Assembly: GCA_012519875.1 (NCBI GenBank)
Contig: JAAYPL010000085.1
Span: 1 to 6,398 of the forward strand
Length of the DNA: 6,398 nt
Direction of reading: 5' to 3'
Source: Clostridiaceae bacterium
GTDB lineage: Bacteria; Bacillota; Clostridia; Saccharofermentanales; UBA5734
Below are positions 1 through 6,398 of the stretch, piece by piece. How positions within the stretch are numbered: position 1 is the stretch's first letter; each line of letters starts with the position of its first letter. A program made the translations under genes and the position numbers. Under the pieces are notes generated by a model that did not search any database, had not been told where the DNA came from, and saw nothing but the letters and a program-made list of their open reading frames with translations.

Positions 1-2684
1 AAACCGATTTGTTTTACAGCCGCGAGATTGATTTTATCCATGCCCATTTAATTCAGCTGCTTTGGCATGCCTTGGACAATCCAACCCGGCAACTATCTAA
101 AATCCATATGCTTTCCCAGCAGGAATGGGATAAAGTTGTTCTGGATTTTAACCGGACCGATGCGGATTATCCGCGAGCAGAAACGCTGGTCACGCTGTTT
201 GAGCGTCAGGCAGCCCGAACACCTGCAGCAACGGCTTTGATTTATTCGGATCGATCGATGAACTACGCCGAGCTGAACGCCAGAGCCAACGCTCTGGCCG
301 AAAAGCTGAAGGCCGCCGGTGTCGGCCGCGAAGTGATTGTGGCAATGTTGTTGCAACGTTCGCCGGCCATGCTGATTTCTATTCTGGCCACCCTTAAAGC
401 CGGTGGTGCCTACATGCCCATCGATCCGGACTATCCGGCCGGACAAATCGGCTATATGCTCCAAGATTCGCAAAGCCGTTATCTGATTCTGGACGGCACG
501 CTGCCGGACGACATTGAGTTTGACGGAACCCTGATTGAGGTTGCGTTTCAAGGGAATGCGGACTGGGCGGAAGTGGCGAACCCGATTCCGGTCAACCAAC
601 CAAGTGATCTTGCCTATGTCATTTATACTTCCGGATCGACCGGTGATCCCAAAGGCACAATGATCGAACATCGCAATGTGGTGCGATTGCTTTTCAATGA
701 TCGTAATCTCTTTGATTTTTCGCCTGAGGACACATGGACTCTTTTCCATTCTTACTGTTTTGACTTTTCGGTATGGGAAATGTACGGGGCGTTGTTGACC
801 GGAGGCCGGCTGGTCATCGTTCCCAAGCTGACCAGCCGAGATCCGCAGGCTTTCTTGACCCTGCTTGCCGCCCATCAAGTGACGATTCTGAATCAGACCC
901 CCTCGGCGTTTTATCAACTGATCGAAGCAGGAAAACAGTTGGAGGCTGATCGGCTGAAGCTGCGCATGGTTATTTTCGGCGGCGAGGCATTAAAGCCGAT
1001 TTTGCTCAAACCCTTCCGTCAACGTCATCCAACGGTCCGATTGATCAACATGTATGGTATTACCGAAACAACGGTTCATGTGACCTTTCTTGAGATTGAA
1101 GACGACCATATTGAAAAAAACAGCGGCAATATCGGCCGGCCGATTCCCACAACCACGATCTACATTTTGGACAGCCATTTGAATCCATTGCCGATCGGTG
1201 TGGCCGGAGAAATTTGTGTCGGTGGCGCCGGTGTCGGCCGCGGCTATCTTGGAAAACCGGAACTGACGGCCAGCCGATTCATTCCAAACCCGTTTAAGGA
1301 GGGTGAGCGGCTGTATCGGTCCGGGGATCAGGCCCGTTACTATGCCCAAGGTGATCTTGAGTATATCGGGCGCATTGACAATCAGGTCAAAATCCGCGGC
1401 CATCGCGTCGAGTTGGGTGAGGTGGAGTTCAAGCTGTTGCTCCATCCCGCCATCCGCGAGGCCGTTGTCTTGCCGCAGACATCATCTGCCGGCAATCTGC
1501 AACTATATGCCTGGTATGTTGCCGATCAGCCGATTGACACCGGCCAACTGGCGGATTTTCTTGCCACCCGGATGCCAATGTATATGTTGCCCGCCTGTTT
1601 TATCCGTGTGGAGCAAATGCCGTTAACCGGCAATGGCAAGGTGGATCGCCGGAAACTCCCCGAACCGGATCAGGACTCTTTTGTACGCACTCCCTATGAG
1701 GCCGCCCGGGATGAATTTGAGGCTAAGATGGTCCGCATCTGGGAGGAGATTCTGAAACTTGACCGGATCAGTATCAATGACAACTTCTTTCAGATCGGCG
1801 GTGATTCGCTAAGTGCCGTCACTGCCATTACCATGATCGGCCGGGGCGTGACATTTACCGATCTTTATCAGCATCCGACCATCAAAAGTCTGTCGGAGAG
1901 CATCAAAAAGAAACAGGACCTGTCGGATGACCGTTATCTGATCAGGTTGGGGGAGGCGGGAACCGGCTCCGACGGCAATCTGATCTGTTTTCCTTATGGC
2001 GGTGGCAACGGGCCGATCTATCGTGAATTAGCCGAGGCATTGACGCAAATCAACACCGATTGTTGCGTCTACTCGATCAATTTGCCCGGTCATGACCTGG
2101 GTTCGCAACAGGCTTTGCGCCGGCTCCCTGATTTGGCACACGACCTGTCCCGTGAAATCCGGGAGACGGTGACCGGCGAGATTATCTTTTATGGTCATTG
2201 TGTCGGCAGTGCTCTGGCCTTGGCAACGGCTCGGGAACTGGAGAAGCTTGGCCGCCCGGTGCGTCAGATCTGTGTAGGAGGCATCCTGCCTCCCCGCCGA
2301 CGCAGCCTGTTCCCCCGGATGACCGATCCCTGGCACCTGATTTCCGACCGTTATGTCTTGAAGTTTCTGGGTTGGATCGGTCTGCCTGTTGCCCGGATTC
2401 CTGAGCAGCAGCAACGGGCTATTTTAGCAGCTTTCCGCCACGATGTTCGTGAATTTTACCGGTATTTTCAAATTTGTCGCCAACAGGCCTTGCCGAAAAT
2501 ATCTGCCCCTCTTTGCTGTATATTTGGACAAAAGGATGTTATGACCTTGAACTATCGCTCATCTTATAAGCGCTGGATGCAATGTGCCGATGAAGTGCAG
2601 ATGCACGAAATTGCTCAAGCCGGTCATTATTTCATGCAATCCCATGATGCGCAATTGGCCGGCATTCTGGCCGGTTATCTATAA
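1..2684 (+). CDS. Non-ribosomal peptide synthetase, terminal module C(partial)-A(Thr)-PCP-TE; 5' end outside window
   Basis: Last module of an NRPS that activates an amino acid, loads it on a carrier and releases the product. The frame is open to the window edge; residues are numbered from the TTG at 9, which is not a real start. Residues 1-45 are the end of a condensation domain. The adenylation domain (about 60-550) shows A2 (LKAGGAYMPIDPDYP, 129-143), A3 (YTSGSTGDPKG, 206-216), A4 (FDFSVWE, 251-257), A5 (NMYGITETT, 347-355), A7 (YRSGD, 436-440), A8 (IRGHRVELGEVE, 462-473) and A10 (NGKVDR, 542-547). Aligned by eye to GrsA, the specificity residues D252 F253 W256 N295 I322 G324 M348 V356 H357 K544 spell the classical threonine code. 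The carrier has its phosphopantetheine serine at 600 (GGDS). The C-terminal alpha/beta hydrolase (about 656-891) has C731 in GHCVGS, probable acid D843 (FGQKD) and H873 (GHYF). Cysteine replaces the usual serine. Release as acid, lactone or by transfer cannot be decided from sequence. Confidence 0.96.
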   Translation, partial: TDLFYSREIDFIHAHLIQLLWHALDNPTRQLSKIHMLSQQEWDKVVLDFNRTDADYPRAETLVTLFERQAARTPAATALIYSDRSMNYAELNARANALAEKLKAAGVGREVIVAMLLQRSPAMLISILATLKAGGAYMPIDPDYPAGQIGYMLQDSQSRYLILDGTLPDDIEFDGTLIEVAFQGNADWAEVANPIPVNQPSDLAYVIYTSGSTGDPKGTMIEHRNVVRLLFNDRNLFDFSPEDTWTLFHSYCFDFSVWEMYGALLTGGRLVIVPKLTSRDPQAFLTLLAAHQVTILNQTPSAFYQLIEAGKQLEADRLKLRMVIFGGEALKPILLKPFRQRHPTVRLINMYGITETTVHVTFLEIEDDHIEKNSGNIGRPIPTTTIYILDSHLNPLPIGVAGEICVGGAGVGRGYLGKPELTASRFIPNPFKEGERLYRSGDQARYYAQGDLEYIGRIDNQVKIRGHRVELGEVEFKLLLHPAIREAVVLPQTSSAGNLQLYAWYVADQPIDTGQLADFLATRMPMYMLPACFIRVEQMPLTGNGKVDRRKLPEPDQDSFVRTPYEAARDEFEAKMVRIWEEILKLDRISINDNFFQIGGDSLSAVTAITMIGRGVTFTDLYQHPTIKSLSESIKKKQDLSDDRYLIRLGEAGTGSDGNLICFPYGGGNGPIYRELAEALTQINTDCCVYSINLPGHDLGSQQALRRLPDLAHDLSREIRETVTGEIIFYGHCVGSALALATARELEKLGRPVRQICVGGILPPRRRSLFPRMTDPWHLISDRYVLKFLGWIGLPVARIPEQQQRAILAAFRHDVREFYRYFQICRQQALPKISAPLCCIFGQKDVMTLNYRSSYKRWMQCADEVQMHEIAQAGHYFMQSHDAQLAGILAGYL
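1974..2684 (+). other. Thioesterase-like domain with cysteine nucleophile (C-terminal domain of the NRPS)
   Basis: Domain within the NRPS CDS, residues about 656-891. Its start, CFPYGGGNG (660-668), and LPGHD (692-696) resemble type II thioesterases and the TE domains that follow A-PCP units. The nucleophile elbow is YGHCVGS at 728-734, with the cysteine codon TGT at 2199-2201; a serine codon (AGT) would need only one base change. The probable acid and base, D843 and H873, are intact, so the domain looks active and not decayed. Cysteine nucleophiles are known in the obafluorin synthetase TE, which closes a beta-lactone, and in the aminoacyl transferases SyrC and CmaE, which move residues between carriers. 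Which of these roles applies here is inference. Confidence 0.85.
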
Positions 2685-2696
2685 ACCAATGTTGGG

Positions 2697-2703
2697 AAGG
2701 GGG
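2697..2703 (+). promoter_or_regulatory. Ribosome binding site of the histidine kinase
   Basis: AAGGGGG matches AAGGAGG at six of seven bases and lies 11 bases before the ATG at 2715. It supports that start, which also places the first membrane helix directly at the N terminus. The 30-base gap after the NRPS stop holds no visible terminator or promoter, so the kinase is probably co-transcribed with the NRPS. Confidence 0.7.
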
Positions 2704-2714
2704 AAATAAGCAAA

Positions 2715-4568
2715 ATGGATGCGTTGCTTCGTCCGGGCTTCATCATAATCAATTTATCTCTGCTCTTTCTGATTTTTCTCATTGTTATCGTCGCTCGTAT
2801 GAAAAAGAAAGATCATATCCATTATGCCTTTCTGTTTCTCATGACGACCATTTTTTTGTGGGGCGCCGGAACTGTTCTGCTCTACTACGACTACCTGACC
2901 GGATCCCCGGTCAGGTTTTTTACGGTTTGCCTCGCCTATATCGGCCTGATCCTGACCCCGATTGCCGTGTTGTTCCTCAGTTTGGTTTTTGCCAAAACCA
3001 GAATCAAATTCAATTGGAAATATGTTGCGCTCTTTATTGTACCGCTTATTTCCATCATCATGCTGCTGACCAATAATGAGCATCACCTTTTTTATCGTTA
3101 TCTGCGCTATGAGGATCTGGCTGATGCGGCCTCCCTGGGTTCCTATTTCATTGTTCACACCCTCTACTCCTACATCTGCCTGCTTGTCGGCATGGTCAAT
3201 CTGATTCGTTTTTCAATCAAAAACGCCGGCTTTTTCTCTTGGCAATCACTTTTTATTTTTCTGGGCATCCTCAGTTCGTTCGGTTACAATGCACTCTTGA
3301 CCTTTCAGGTCATCAAAGGGCAGTTTCACACCAACGTAGTCGTATTTATAGTCACTTTTGCGTTCTTTTACCTGGCCATTGTCAAATTTGATTTGTTTCG
3401 CGTCGTCCCAATTGCCTTGCAAAACGTTGTTGACCATATCTCGGACAGCTACTTGGTGATCGACACCCAAGAGATGGTAATTGATTTTAACAAAACATTT
3501 CAAGACACGTTTTCACCGCTCATAAAAGTCAGCCGGAAAGAGACGCTGGATTGCCTGATCGAACGTACTGAAGACAATCCGGCCTTCCAGGATGTCTTAA
3601 AGCTGGTCAAAGAGGACCTAAATCAAAACGATTCACGACGTTATGAACAATCCTTTGAGATCGCCGGACAGGAAAAGTTTTTTGTCATCGAGGTTACGCC
3701 CCTGATTAATAACGGTGTTTACCTGAGCACGGTTATTTTATTTAAGGATATGACCGAGATCCACGCGGCAATGGAAACAATTCAGCGAAACCATGAAATT
3801 CTGACCGAACAAGAACGACTGGCATCCCTCGGTCAGTTGATCGGCGGTATTGCTCATAATCTTAAGACGCCGATCATGTCGATCGCCGGCTGTCTCGAAG
3901 GTCTGCTGGATCTGATTGCCGAATACGAGCACTCCGTCGGAGACCCGATCGTAACTGTGGAGGATCACCACGAGATCGCACAAGAAATGAAATCCTGGAT
4001 CGAAAAAATACGGCCCTATTGCGCTTATATGTCCGATATTATCTCGACTGTCAAGGGGCAGGCCAGCCAGTTTAGCAGTGATAATTTGCAAACCACCTTT
4101 ATGCTTGATGAATTGATCAAGCGTGTGGAACTGCTCATGAGACACGAATTAAAGAAATATCATTGCGTCCTGCGAATTCAAAATCAGATTGATTTATCCT
4201 TAAAGGTCCAGGGAGATGTGAGCAGTTTGGTTCAGATATTCGACAATTTGATTATGAATGCCATCCACGCTTATCAGGGGAAAAGCGGCACGATTGATCT
4301 GACCATTCAGAGGAAAGACGATCAAGTGCTCTTTACGTTAACGGATTTGGGGGTAGGGATTCCAACAGCTATCCAAGAACGTCTGTTTAAAGAAATGGTG
4401 ACGACAAAGGGCAAGGCCGGCACGGGACTGGGTCTTTACATGTCCTATGCCACGATCCGCGGCCGTTTCAACGGCGACATGTGGTTTGAGTCGCAAGAAG
4501 GAAACGGAACCACCTTTTACATCTCCATACCGATCTTTCGTGCTGCTGATTCATCTGTGGAGGGCTGA
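2715..4568 (+). CDS. Membrane sensor histidine kinase (7TM sensor, PAS-like, HisKA, HATPase)
   Basis: A 617-residue kinase that should sense a signal at the membrane, autophosphorylate on histidine and pass the phosphate to a receiver domain. Seven hydrophobic helices fall near residues 9-27, 36-58, 70-92, 102-119, 141-165, 174-197 and 205-224, which fits the 7TM sensor class of histidine kinases. A PAS-like domain follows (about 230-350; LVIDTQEMVIDFNKTF at 247-262, closing with ILFKDMTEI at 341-349). The H-box is GGIAHNLKTPI (377-387) with phospho-acceptor H381. The ATPase domain has N515 in the N-box, DLGVGIP (G1, 544-550), a TTK motif (563-565) and GTGLGL (G2, 569-574). All catalytic elements are present. 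About 134 residues separate H381 from N515, longer than in a typical HisKA kinase. The downstream receiver/HD-GYP protein, 91 bases away on the same strand, is the likely partner. No receiver is fused to the kinase. The ligand is unknown. Confidence 0.95.
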   Translation: MDALLRPGFIIINLSLLFLIFLIVIVARMKKKDHIHYAFLFLMTTIFLWGAGTVLLYYDYLTGSPVRFFTVCLAYIGLILTPIAVLFLSLVFAKTRIKFNWKYVALFIVPLISIIMLLTNNEHHLFYRYLRYEDLADAASLGSYFIVHTLYSYICLLVGMVNLIRFSIKNAGFFSWQSLFIFLGILSSFGYNALLTFQVIKGQFHTNVVVFIVTFAFFYLAIVKFDLFRVVPIALQNVVDHISDSYLVIDTQEMVIDFNKTFQDTFSPLIKVSRKETLDCLIERTEDNPAFQDVLKLVKEDLNQNDSRRYEQSFEIAGQEKFFVIEVTPLINNGVYLSTVILFKDMTEIHAAMETIQRNHEILTEQERLASLGQLIGGIAHNLKTPIMSIAGCLEGLLDLIAEYEHSVGDPIVTVEDHHEIAQEMKSWIEKIRPYCAYMSDIISTVKGQASQFSSDNLQTTFMLDELIKRVELLMRHELKKYHCVLRIQNQIDLSLKVQGDVSSLVQIFDNLIMNAIHAYQGKSGTIDLTIQRKDDQVLFTLTDLGVGIPTAIQERLFKEMVTTKGKAGTGLGLYMSYATIRGRFNGDMWFESQEGNGTTFYISIPIFRAADSSVEG

Positions 4569-4594
4569 CAGACTTTTCTCCCTTAATTTCAGTC

Positions 4595-4623
4595 TTTCTC
4601 GAATCGGACAAATCGTGTATGAT
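4595..4623 (+). promoter_or_regulatory. Possible weak sigma-70-type promoter before the HD-GYP gene
   Basis: The 91-base gap between kinase and HD-GYP gene is the longest non-coding stretch here. It contains TATGAT at 4618-4623, a good -10 box (five of six to TATAAT), 36 bases before the start codon. The hexamer 17 bases upstream, TTTCTC at 4595-4600, is a poor -35 match. The gap has no convincing terminator, so read-through from the kinase is also expected. A single good hexamer in AT-rich DNA can occur by chance. Confidence 0.25.
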
Positions 4624-4648
4624 GTATCTGTTAGTGAACATTTGGTTC

Positions 4649-4654
4649 AGAGGT
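4649..4654 (+). promoter_or_regulatory. Ribosome binding site of the HD-GYP regulator
   Basis: AGAGGT lies five bases before the ATG at 4660. It supports this start, which leaves a short basic leader of about ten residues before the receiver domain. Confidence 0.6.
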
Positions 4655-4659
4655 AATCT

Positions 4660-6228
4660 ATGCGCAAGAAATTACAGAAAAAGACATCAAACTATAAAAT
4701 AATTGTTGTTGATGATGAGATCGGCATCATTGAAACCTTAGAGGTGGTCCTGAGACGAAGCGGTTACGACGTCAGCGGTGAAACCGATCCGATTCGGGCA
4801 ATCGAGCGAATCCGACAAGAAAAGTTTGACTTGTTGATTTTGGATTTCCTGATGCACCCGCTGCATGGCGATGAGGTGGTTGAACAGATCCGGAAATTTG
4901 ATCAAGAAATATATATTTTATTGCTGACCGGCCATCGGGACTTGGCACCGCCGCTGGAAACAATCAAAGCGCTGGATATTCAAGGATACTGCGAGAAAAG
5001 CGATAAGTTTGATCAGTTGATCCTGCTGGTCGAGTCGGGCATCAAATCAATTGCCATGATGCAGACCATCAAAAAATTTCAAGAGGGCCTTAACAGGATT
5101 TTGCAGGCCGTACCTAAAATATACCAACTGCAGCCACTGGGCAATATTTTGCAGGACATTTTGGTGGAGATCCTGCCGTTGGTCAACAGTGAACACGCCT
5201 TTATCCTGATTGATGACGTTTCCAGTTCCGTTGAGGAGAGGAAGAGTATTTTTAAGGGTATTGGCCGCTATCATCTGGCGATCGACGAGTTTATGGAAGT
5301 GTTGCGGCCGGAATTGATGGAAGCGGTCGGTCAGGCTCGAATGAACCGGACATTGGTTAAATGGGAGCACGGTCTGATTTTGCCCCTGCTCAACGAGCAA
5401 CTGCAGTCAATCGGCGTAATTTTTGTGGAACAGGAAGAATCGGATTCCGCCGGCATTGAAGATCAAGGTGTCAAGCTTTTGGAAATTTATGCCAGCCAAG
5501 CCGCATCTTCTCTCAGCAATGCGTTGCTGCACTCGTTGGTCAATATGAAAAACGATGAGCTGAACAGAACCTATGAACAGCTCAGAATCCGCTATTTGGA
5601 TACTGTTGAAGCCTTACGGGTTGCGGTTGATGCGAAGGACTTTTACACGCGAGGCCATTCGGATCGGGTTGCTTTCTATGCTGTAAAACTGGGTCGGGAG
5701 ATCGGCCTTTCTACCGAGGATCTGGAACTTTTGCGGATAAGCGGTATTTTCCACGATGTCGGGAAAATCAGCACGGCCGACGATATTCTGGCCAAATCGG
5801 ACAGCCTCAGCATCGATGAGTATGAGGAAATCAAAAAACATCCCTTAAAAGGTGCGCAGATTCTCTCGGCTGTATCCATGTTTAAGCAGGTGGCGCCGAT
5901 CGTTCAGTGCCATCACGAACGCATCGACGGCAAGGGGTATCCTGTCGGCCTCAAAGGTGACCAGATCCCATTTTTATCTCGGATTATCGCCGTGGTTGAC
6001 GCCTTTGACGCCATGACCTCAGATCGACAGTATCGCAGTCGCTTGGACGTGGACCACGCCCGAACGCAACTCATTCAGGGCAAGGGAACCCAGTTTGACG
6101 CCGAGCTGGTCGATGTGTTTCTCCGAGTCATCGCCAACTACGATGAACTCCAACAGGAAATGGAAGAGCTTCACATCGGCACTGACAGCTATCCGCCGCC
6201 GGATGAGTATATGCAAGACGATCATTGA
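4660..6228 (+). CDS. Response regulator with receiver, GAF-like middle region and HD-GYP cyclic-di-GMP phosphodiesterase domain
   Basis: A 522-residue soluble regulator predicted to hydrolyse cyclic-di-GMP under control of phosphorylation. The receiver (about 12-130) has acidic pocket D18-D19, phospho-acceptor D62 (LLILDFLMHP, 58-67), T90 and K113. In the loop after D62 the usual proline four residues on is histidine, with proline one place later. Residues about 135-290 form a separate domain with no clear motif; their pattern and place suggest a GAF-like or DUF3369-like fold, by inference only. A helical linker (about 290-320) leads to the HD-GYP domain (about 320-490): H333, HDVGK (365-369), H394, HHE (418-420), DGKGYP (423-428) and D447. 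This is the full metal-binding and GYP set, so catalysis is expected. The protein resembles the RpfG layout with an added central domain. It is most likely the partner of the upstream kinase. A terminator overlaps its stop codon. Confidence 0.95.
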   Translation: MRKKLQKKTSNYKIIVVDDEIGIIETLEVVLRRSGYDVSGETDPIRAIERIRQEKFDLLILDFLMHPLHGDEVVEQIRKFDQEIYILLLTGHRDLAPPLETIKALDIQGYCEKSDKFDQLILLVESGIKSIAMMQTIKKFQEGLNRILQAVPKIYQLQPLGNILQDILVEILPLVNSEHAFILIDDVSSSVEERKSIFKGIGRYHLAIDEFMEVLRPELMEAVGQARMNRTLVKWEHGLILPLLNEQLQSIGVIFVEQEESDSAGIEDQGVKLLEIYASQAASSLSNALLHSLVNMKNDELNRTYEQLRIRYLDTVEALRVAVDAKDFYTRGHSDRVAFYAVKLGREIGLSTEDLELLRISGIFHDVGKISTADDILAKSDSLSIDEYEEIKKHPLKGAQILSAVSMFKQVAPIVQCHHERIDGKGYPVGLKGDQIPFLSRIIAVVDAFDAMTSDRQYRSRLDVDHARTQLIQGKGTQFDAELVDVFLRVIANYDELQQEMEELHIGTDSYPPPDEYMQDDH

Positions 6229-6240
6229 TCGTCGGTTTTT
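6217..6240 (+). terminator. Rho-independent terminator overlapping the HD-GYP stop codon
   Basis: GACGATC (6217-6223) pairs perfectly with GATCGTC (6227-6233) around a three-base loop, ATT; the symmetry extends one further pair inward. Two G then TTTTT (6236-6240) follow. The left arm codes for the last residues of the HD-GYP protein and its TGA stop (6226-6228) spans the loop and right arm. On the minus strand the hairpin is followed by TTGCAT, not a T-run, so it should act mainly on plus-strand transcripts. Confidence 0.7.
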
Positions 6241-6398
6241 AAAGGTAGGGCGTGATTGTGACCGCCCGGCCGGTTTCACTCGATTTGTAGATGCTCTCGA
6301 TGATCTGGACGACGGCGATGCCTTCCTCGCCCTTAATCAAGGGTTCGCGATCGTTTAACAGTGCTTGGATCCAGTTGTCGATTTCGACGCTTGATGCG
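6239..6398 (-). CDS. C-terminal end of a probable Gfo/Idh/MocA-family oxidoreductase; 5' part outside window
   Basis: Reading the minus strand from the right edge gives 52 open codons ending in TAA (plus-strand 6239-6241). The peptide runs ASSVEIDNWIQALL, then LIKGEEGIAVVQIIESIYKSS and ends TGRAVTITPYL. The pattern of an acidic helix, a glycine, an alanine-rich helix ending in IYxSSxTGR and a short final strand is typical of the C-terminal tail of NAD(P)-dependent sugar or inositol dehydrogenases of the Gfo/Idh/MocA family. The Rossmann domain and catalytic lysine lie outside the window, so the substrate cannot be named. The gene converges on the HD-GYP gene with ten bases between stop codons, and its tail overlaps the T-run of that gene's terminator. 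It is probably a separate transcription unit. The family call is moderately confident; that the frame is coding is more secure. Confidence 0.72.
   Translation of the reverse strand, partial: ASSVEIDNWIQALLNDREPLIKGEEGIAVVQIIESIYKSSETGRAVTITPYL

Noticed and set aside
9..11. TTG at 9 as the start of the NRPS gene
   Set aside because: The frame is open to the left edge and the first residues (TDLF onward) already match the end of a condensation domain, so the true start lies upstream.
93..917. Long minus-strand open frame of 274 codons
   Set aside because: It is antisense to the adenylation domain, whose core motifs fix the plus frame. The minus peptide is rich in Arg, Gln and His with no recognisable domain.
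990..1445. Minus-strand open frame of 151 codons
   Set aside because: Antisense to the A5-A8 region of the adenylation domain; no family pattern.
1303..1626. Plus-strand open frame of 107 codons in another frame
   Set aside because: Lies wholly inside the adenylation domain and has the composition of an off-frame translation.
2028..2414. Minus-strand open frame of 128 codons
   Set aside because: Antisense to the thioesterase domain, with no ribosome site or recognisable motif.
2656..2676. TGGCCGG repeated twice near the NRPS stop as a possible terminator
   Set aside because: The copies are mainly direct, not inverted, only about 4 bp could pair, and no T-run follows; they encode AG-AG residues in the TE tail.
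3738..4145. Minus-strand open frame of 135 codons
   Set aside because: Antisense to the HisKA region of the kinase; the plus frame has clear catalytic motifs.
4560..4587. AGGG / CCCT pairing after the kinase stop as a terminator
   Set aside because: Only four to five pairs around a 15-base loop and no T-run after it.
4447..4656. Small plus-strand frame of 69 codons reaching across the kinase/HD-GYP gap
   Set aside because: Most of it overlaps the kinase C terminus off-frame; no ribosome site at its start and no credible protein pattern.
6095..6358. Plus-strand frame of 87 codons across the convergent junction
   Set aside because: Overlaps the HD-GYP C terminus off-frame and is antisense to the oxidoreductase tail, which has the better family match.

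Overview
The window reads as a stretch of a bacterial chromosome, probably Bacillota of the Clostridia type. That is a medium-low confidence inference. It rests on family resemblance of the histidine kinase (an H-box reading AHNLKTPIMSI inside a long HisKA region, behind a seven-helix membrane sensor) and of the receiver/HD-GYP regulator. By eye the G+C content is near one half. No rRNA, tRNA, CRISPR array, insertion sequence or phage gene is visible. Coding density is very high and no gap exceeds about 90 bases.

Layout. (1) Positions 1-2684, plus strand: the 3' part of a non-ribosomal peptide synthetase (NRPS) gene, already open at the left edge. It encodes the tail of a condensation domain, a complete adenylation domain whose ten specificity residues read DFWNIGMVHK (the classical threonine code), a peptidyl carrier domain, and a C-terminal thioesterase-like alpha/beta hydrolase whose nucleophile is cysteine (GHCVGS) instead of serine. 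(2) Positions 2715-4568, plus strand: a membrane histidine kinase (seven-helix sensor, PAS-like domain, HisKA, HATPase), 30 bases downstream of the NRPS. (3) Positions 4660-6228, plus strand: a response regulator with receiver, central GAF-like and HD-GYP domains, whose catalytic residues for cyclic-di-GMP hydrolysis are all present. (4) A rho-independent terminator at 6217-6240 that overlaps the stop codon of gene 3. (5) Positions 6239-6398, minus strand: the C-terminal 52 codons of a convergent gene that looks like a Gfo/Idh/MocA-family oxidoreductase.

How the genes may work together. The kinase and the HD-GYP regulator look like a cognate pair that converts an external or membrane signal into a change in cyclic-di-GMP. 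Their position directly behind the last NRPS module suggests, without proving it, that the peptide product and the signalling pathway are linked: the product could be the signal, or the pathway could control or respond to its synthesis. The most distinctive point is a terminal module that loads threonine, a beta-hydroxy amino acid, onto a carrier next to a cysteine-nucleophile thioesterase. Known relatives of that combination make beta-lactones (obafluorin synthetase) or shuttle threonyl groups between carriers (SyrC in syringomycin synthesis).
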